This document shows, piece by piece, positions 4,989-7,773 of a DNA stretch of 7,773 nucleotides; within the stretch, counting starts at the first letter, position 1; each line of letters starts with the position of its first letter. Origin of the DNA: Desulfobacula sp. (GTDB lineage: Bacteria > Desulfobacterota > Desulfobacteria > Desulfobacterales > Desulfobacteraceae); assembly GCA_023139225.1 (NCBI GenBank), contig JAGLNZ010000296.1, forward strand, positions 1-7,773, written 5' to 3'. A model generated the notes under the pieces. The model was not told the origin of the DNA. It did no database searches and worked only from the letters and a program-made list of their open reading frames with translations. Made by a program: the position numbers and the translations under genes.

Positions 4989-7484
4989 ATGAGCACATTT
5001 AATTTGCATAGACTGTTCAATCCGAAATCCGTGGCAGTGGTTGGAGCCAGTGAAAAAAAAGGTTCTATCGGTTTCTCAATTATGTCAAATATTTTAAAAA
5101 ATGGTTTTACGGGAGATATTTTTCCTGTTAACCCAAAATACATCAGTATCATGGGATTGTCCTGTTTCACCGGTATTGAGAATATCAAACATGATGTGGA
5201 CATGGCAGTCCTTGCAATACCCATACATTTTGTTCCCGATATTGTTGAATCCTGCGGCAGGGCAGGCCTGGCAGGTGTGGTTATCATATCTTCCGGCGGC
5301 AGGGAGGTGGGAGAAAAAGGACGAGCGATTGAAGCTGCCATTCAGGAAAAGGCCCGAAAATACAATCTGCGCATTATCGGCCCTAATTGCCTGGGTATTG
5401 TAAACACATCAAAGGCCTTTAACGCAAGTTTTGCCCATTTATTTCCTTTGCCGGGGAATATTGCCTTTCTTTCCCAGAGCGGTGCGGTGTGTACATCTGT
5501 TTTAGACCTTGCCAATCGTGAAAAGATCGGTTTCAGCCATTTTGTCAGTCTTGGCTCAATGATGGATGTTGATTTTGCTGATATGATTGATTACTTAGGT
5601 TCTCTAAGTTCTGTTAAAAGCATTGTTATGTATATCGAGAATATCACCAATATCCGAAATTTCATGAGTGCTGCACGGTCGGTTTCCCGTGTGAAACCCA
5701 TTATTGCCTTGAAATCGGGCAGATCCAAAGCCGGAGCCAGGGCGGCAGCTTCCCATACCGGAGCTTTGGCTGGGGTTGATGCCGTTTATGACGCAGCATT
5801 CCGGCGGGCTGGAATCTTACGTGTTAATGAATTTGAAGAATTGCTGGACTGTTCACAATTTCTGGCAAAACTGGGCCGTCCTTCCGGACCGGGGTTTACT
5901 ATTATAACCAATGCAGGCGGGCCGGGTGTTATGGCAGCAGATGCACTTTCGTCCCATGGAATGGAACCTGCCATGCTCAGTTCTCAAACCATTAGTGAAC
6001 TGGACAAAATCCTTCCGGAAAACTGGAGCCATGCAAATCCTGTAGACATTGTCGGGGATACAGCGCCGGATATATATATTGAGGTGGCAAAAATATGTGC
6101 AAATGCCAGGGAAACCAATGCTTTGCTGCTGATGTGTTCTCCGGCCGGGACTATGGATACCTTGAATCTGGCAAACTCCTTGATCCCGTGTTTGAAAACT
6201 TTGCCTTGTCCTGTTTTTACGGCATGGATAGGTGGTGATAATGTTCAGGAGGCAAGAAAGGTTTTCAATCAGGCAGGTATTGTTACCTATGATTCGGCAG
6301 AACGGGCGGTCAGGGCCTTTAAAAACCTTTATCAATATGGCCGTAATATAGAAACCCTGTTGGAAATACCTGTTCGAACAGACAAAAAACTTATCATCAA
6401 CCGTTCCAAGGCCAAAGATATCATAAAAAAAGCCATTGCCGCCAGAGTTCAGAGTCTTACTGAAATTGAAGCTAAAAATTTGCTTTTATCCTATGGGATT
6501 CCTGTCAATACCACCCAACTGGCTGACCGTGAAGAAATGGGCGTTCAAGCCATGCAAACCGGGACAGATTATGAACTGATCATTGGTGCAAAAACAGACC
6601 CTGATTTCGGGCCTGTTATTCTTTTTGGAATGGGAGGTGTCCTCACCGAAGTGTTCAGGGACACTTCCATGGGACTGCCGCCATTAAACCGGCTTCTTGC
6701 CAGGCAGATGATTGAAGAAACCAAAATATCAAAGGTGTTAAAGGGATTCAGGAACTTTAAGCCGGTCACCATTTCACTGCTGGAGGAAATGTTGATAAGG
6801 ACAGGCAGACTGGTTACTGATTTCCCGGAAATTATTGAACTGGATATTAATCCTTTAATGATCAAAAACGGCAACATAACGGCTGTGGATGCCAGAGTAC
6901 TTATTGGTGTACCCCGTACTCCTTCTCCCATGCATTTAATCATCAGTTCCTATCCCTGGCAGTATGAAAGAAAAGAGATTGCGACAAATGGTCAAGAATT
7001 TTTTATCAGGCCTATTCGACCCAGTGATGCGGATTTGCTGATCGATCATTTTTATTCACTTTCACCAAGAAGTGTTTATATGCGGTTTTTTTCACCGGTA
7101 AAGCAATTGTCTAAAATCATGCTGATCAAACTGACACAGATTGATTATGACAGGGAAATCGCTCTGGTTGCTTTAATGGGAAAGGGACAGGATAAAAAAA
7201 TAGTCGGTGTGTGCCGTATTATACTTGAGCCCGATAAAACCCTGGGGGAATTTGCAATGGCTATAAGTGATGAATGGCAGGGCAAGGGAATTGGTTCGTC
7301 ACTTCTCAAACTATGCCTCAAGGCTGCTCATAGCATGGGTATAAAGCGGATTATGGGGATTGTTCTGGCTGAAAATATCCAAATGCAGCAGCTTGGCAGA
7401 AAAATGGGGTTTTGTGTGAAACGGCATCCCGGTTCCGGAGAATATGACCTGACCATTGATTTTGAAGATATGAAGATTGACTAG
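4989..7484 (+). CDS. Acyl-CoA synthetase (NDP-forming)/GNAT acetyltransferase fusion, Pat-like, reduced ATP-grasp
   Basis: An 831-residue multidomain protein. The CoA-binding Rossmann domain (about 8-135) carries VAVVGASEKKGSIGF (15-29) and GPNCLG (131-136). The ligase domain has SQSGA (162-166), SHTGALAG (255-262) with H256 as the likely phospho-histidine, and NAGGPGVMAAD (308-318). An ATP-grasp-like part (about 480-640) has ELIIGAKTDPDFGPVILFG (529-547) and ELDINPL (617-623). The GNAT domain (about 671-829) has the acetyl-CoA loop QGKGIG (764-769). Relatives such as E. coli PatZ (886 residues) acetylate lysines of acetyl-CoA synthetase and other proteins. The protein is short by roughly 60 residues: between LADREE (511-516) and GVQAMQ (518-523) the usual ATP-binding subdomain and its HKSDVGG motif are missing, in frame. 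Protein acetylation is therefore more likely than acetate:CoA ligation. ATG 4989 has AGAGG (4977-4981) at 7 bases. It is last in the unit with uspA. Confidence 0.9.
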   Translation: MSTFNLHRLFNPKSVAVVGASEKKGSIGFSIMSNILKNGFTGDIFPVNPKYISIMGLSCFTGIENIKHDVDMAVLAIPIHFVPDIVESCGRAGLAGVVIISSGGREVGEKGRAIEAAIQEKARKYNLRIIGPNCLGIVNTSKAFNASFAHLFPLPGNIAFLSQSGAVCTSVLDLANREKIGFSHFVSLGSMMDVDFADMIDYLGSLSSVKSIVMYIENITNIRNFMSAARSVSRVKPIIALKSGRSKAGARAAASHTGALAGVDAVYDAAFRRAGILRVNEFEELLDCSQFLAKLGRPSGPGFTIITNAGGPGVMAADALSSHGMEPAMLSSQTISELDKILPENWSHANPVDIVGDTAPDIYIEVAKICANARETNALLLMCSPAGTMDTLNLANSLIPCLKTLPCPVFTAWIGGDNVQEARKVFNQAGIVTYDSAERAVRAFKNLYQYGRNIETLLEIPVRTDKKLIINRSKAKDIIKKAIAARVQSLTEIEAKNLLLSYGIPVNTTQLADREEMGVQAMQTGTDYELIIGAKTDPDFGPVILFGMGGVLTEVFRDTSMGLPPLNRLLARQMIEETKISKVLKGFRNFKPVTISLLEEMLIRTGRLVTDFPEIIELDINPLMIKNGNITAVDARVLIGVPRTPSPMHLIISSYPWQYERKEIATNGQEFFIRPIRPSDADLLIDHFYSLSPRSVYMRFFSPVKQLSKIMLIKLTQIDYDREIALVALMGKGQDKKIVGVCRIILEPDKTLGEFAMAISDEWQGKGIGSSLLKLCLKAAHSMGIKRIMGIVLAENIQMQQLGRKMGFCVKRHPGSGEYDLTIDFEDMKID

Positions 7485-7515
7485 AAACAATTGAAATCTT
7501 TTTTGCGAGGTTAAG

Positions 7516-7773
7516 ATAGAATCTTTATTTTTTGATAAACGGGACCATGAACTGATCAGGATTGTTAATTCGGTTTACGATGCAGATAATGCCCTGGGTT
7601 ATACCCGGAAACTATATTATACTTTTTTCCACCCCCTGGGTATAAAGGAATTGTCGGAATCCAAAGGGCTTAGAACGGCATATTCTATTGTAAACCTTCT
7701 TGAATCAATCCAGAGAGGGGAAATAGAAAATCGTCTGCAGGCCCTTAAAGGCCTGAAAGATGATATTTTCAGC
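7516..7773 (+). CDS. 5' part of an unknown gene, apparent ATA start (partial)
   Basis: An open frame of 86 codons runs to the window edge from a point after the in-frame TGA at 7492-7494. The translation (ESLFFDKRDHELIRIVNSVY, then LGYTRKLYYTFFHPLGIKEL) looks like a real protein, rich in helix-forming residues. From memory it resembles the N-terminus of large PEP/pyruvate-binding (PPDK/PEP-synthase-like) proteins of sulfate reducers, but this is only a weak recollection. There is no ATG or GTG anywhere in the frame. The best site is ATA 7516 with GAGG (7507-7510) five bases before it; CTG 7552 and TTG 7651 are poorer choices. It lies 31 bases after the acetyltransferase stop and may be in the same operon. 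Confidence 0.65.
   Translation, partial: MESLFFDKRDHELIRIVNSVYDADNALGYTRKLYYTFFHPLGIKELSESKGLRTAYSIVNLLESIQRGEIENRLQALKGLKDDIFS

Noticed and set aside
5853..6335. Open frame of 160 codons on the - strand inside the synthetase/GNAT gene
   Set aside because: It is antisense to a strongly conserved coding region and has low-quality composition typical of a shadow frame.

Overview
The window holds seven complete protein-coding genes and two partial ones, all on the + strand. GC content is moderate to low, the gene order is compact, and no RNA gene, insertion sequence or CRISPR array was seen. The gene families suggest a strictly anaerobic, sulfate-reducer-like Desulfobacterota (Desulfobacteraceae type). 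These families are a short CstA, an acyl-CoA synthetase/GNAT fusion, a short zinc-ribbon tail typical of environmental signalling proteins, and an ArsA-like ATPase. This placement is inferred from family resemblance, not computed.

Layout. Bases 1-87 are probably the 3' end of an unrecognised gene. A 243-base non-coding region follows. It carries a very good sigma-54 (-24/-12) promoter at 200-215 and a leader with an inverted repeat, ahead of cstA (331-2046), a membrane carrier of the peptide/pyruvate transporter family. A perfect 17-bp hairpin (2088-2124) ends this unit. Next comes a tight three-gene cassette: a four-helix membrane protein (2137-2568), a 103-residue unknown protein (2565-2876) and an ArsA/Get3-like ATPase (2882-3799). 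After a 250-base gap with a second, nearly identical sigma-54 promoter (3961-3976), there is a unit made of a two-helix membrane protein with a zinc-ribbon-like tail (4051-4479), a UspA-family protein (4472-4954, overlapping by 8 bases) and an 831-residue acyl-CoA synthetase (NDP-forming)/GNAT acetyltransferase fusion (4989-7484). A further gene begins near 7516, apparently on an ATA codon, and runs off the end.

How they may work together. The two sigma-54 elements read TGGCATT-N4-TTGCTTT in both places, so cstA and the uspA/acetyltransferase unit may belong to one regulon. That would join uptake of a carbon source such as pyruvate or peptides to stress signalling and acetyl-CoA-dependent protein acetylation.

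The most unusual points are four. The synthetase/GNAT fusion appears to lack about 60 residues in its ATP-grasp domain while keeping its phospho-histidine and acetyltransferase motifs. The sigma-54 promoter pair is shared. The last gene has no standard start codon. The ArsA-like cassette has no recognisable arsenic or tail-anchor partners.
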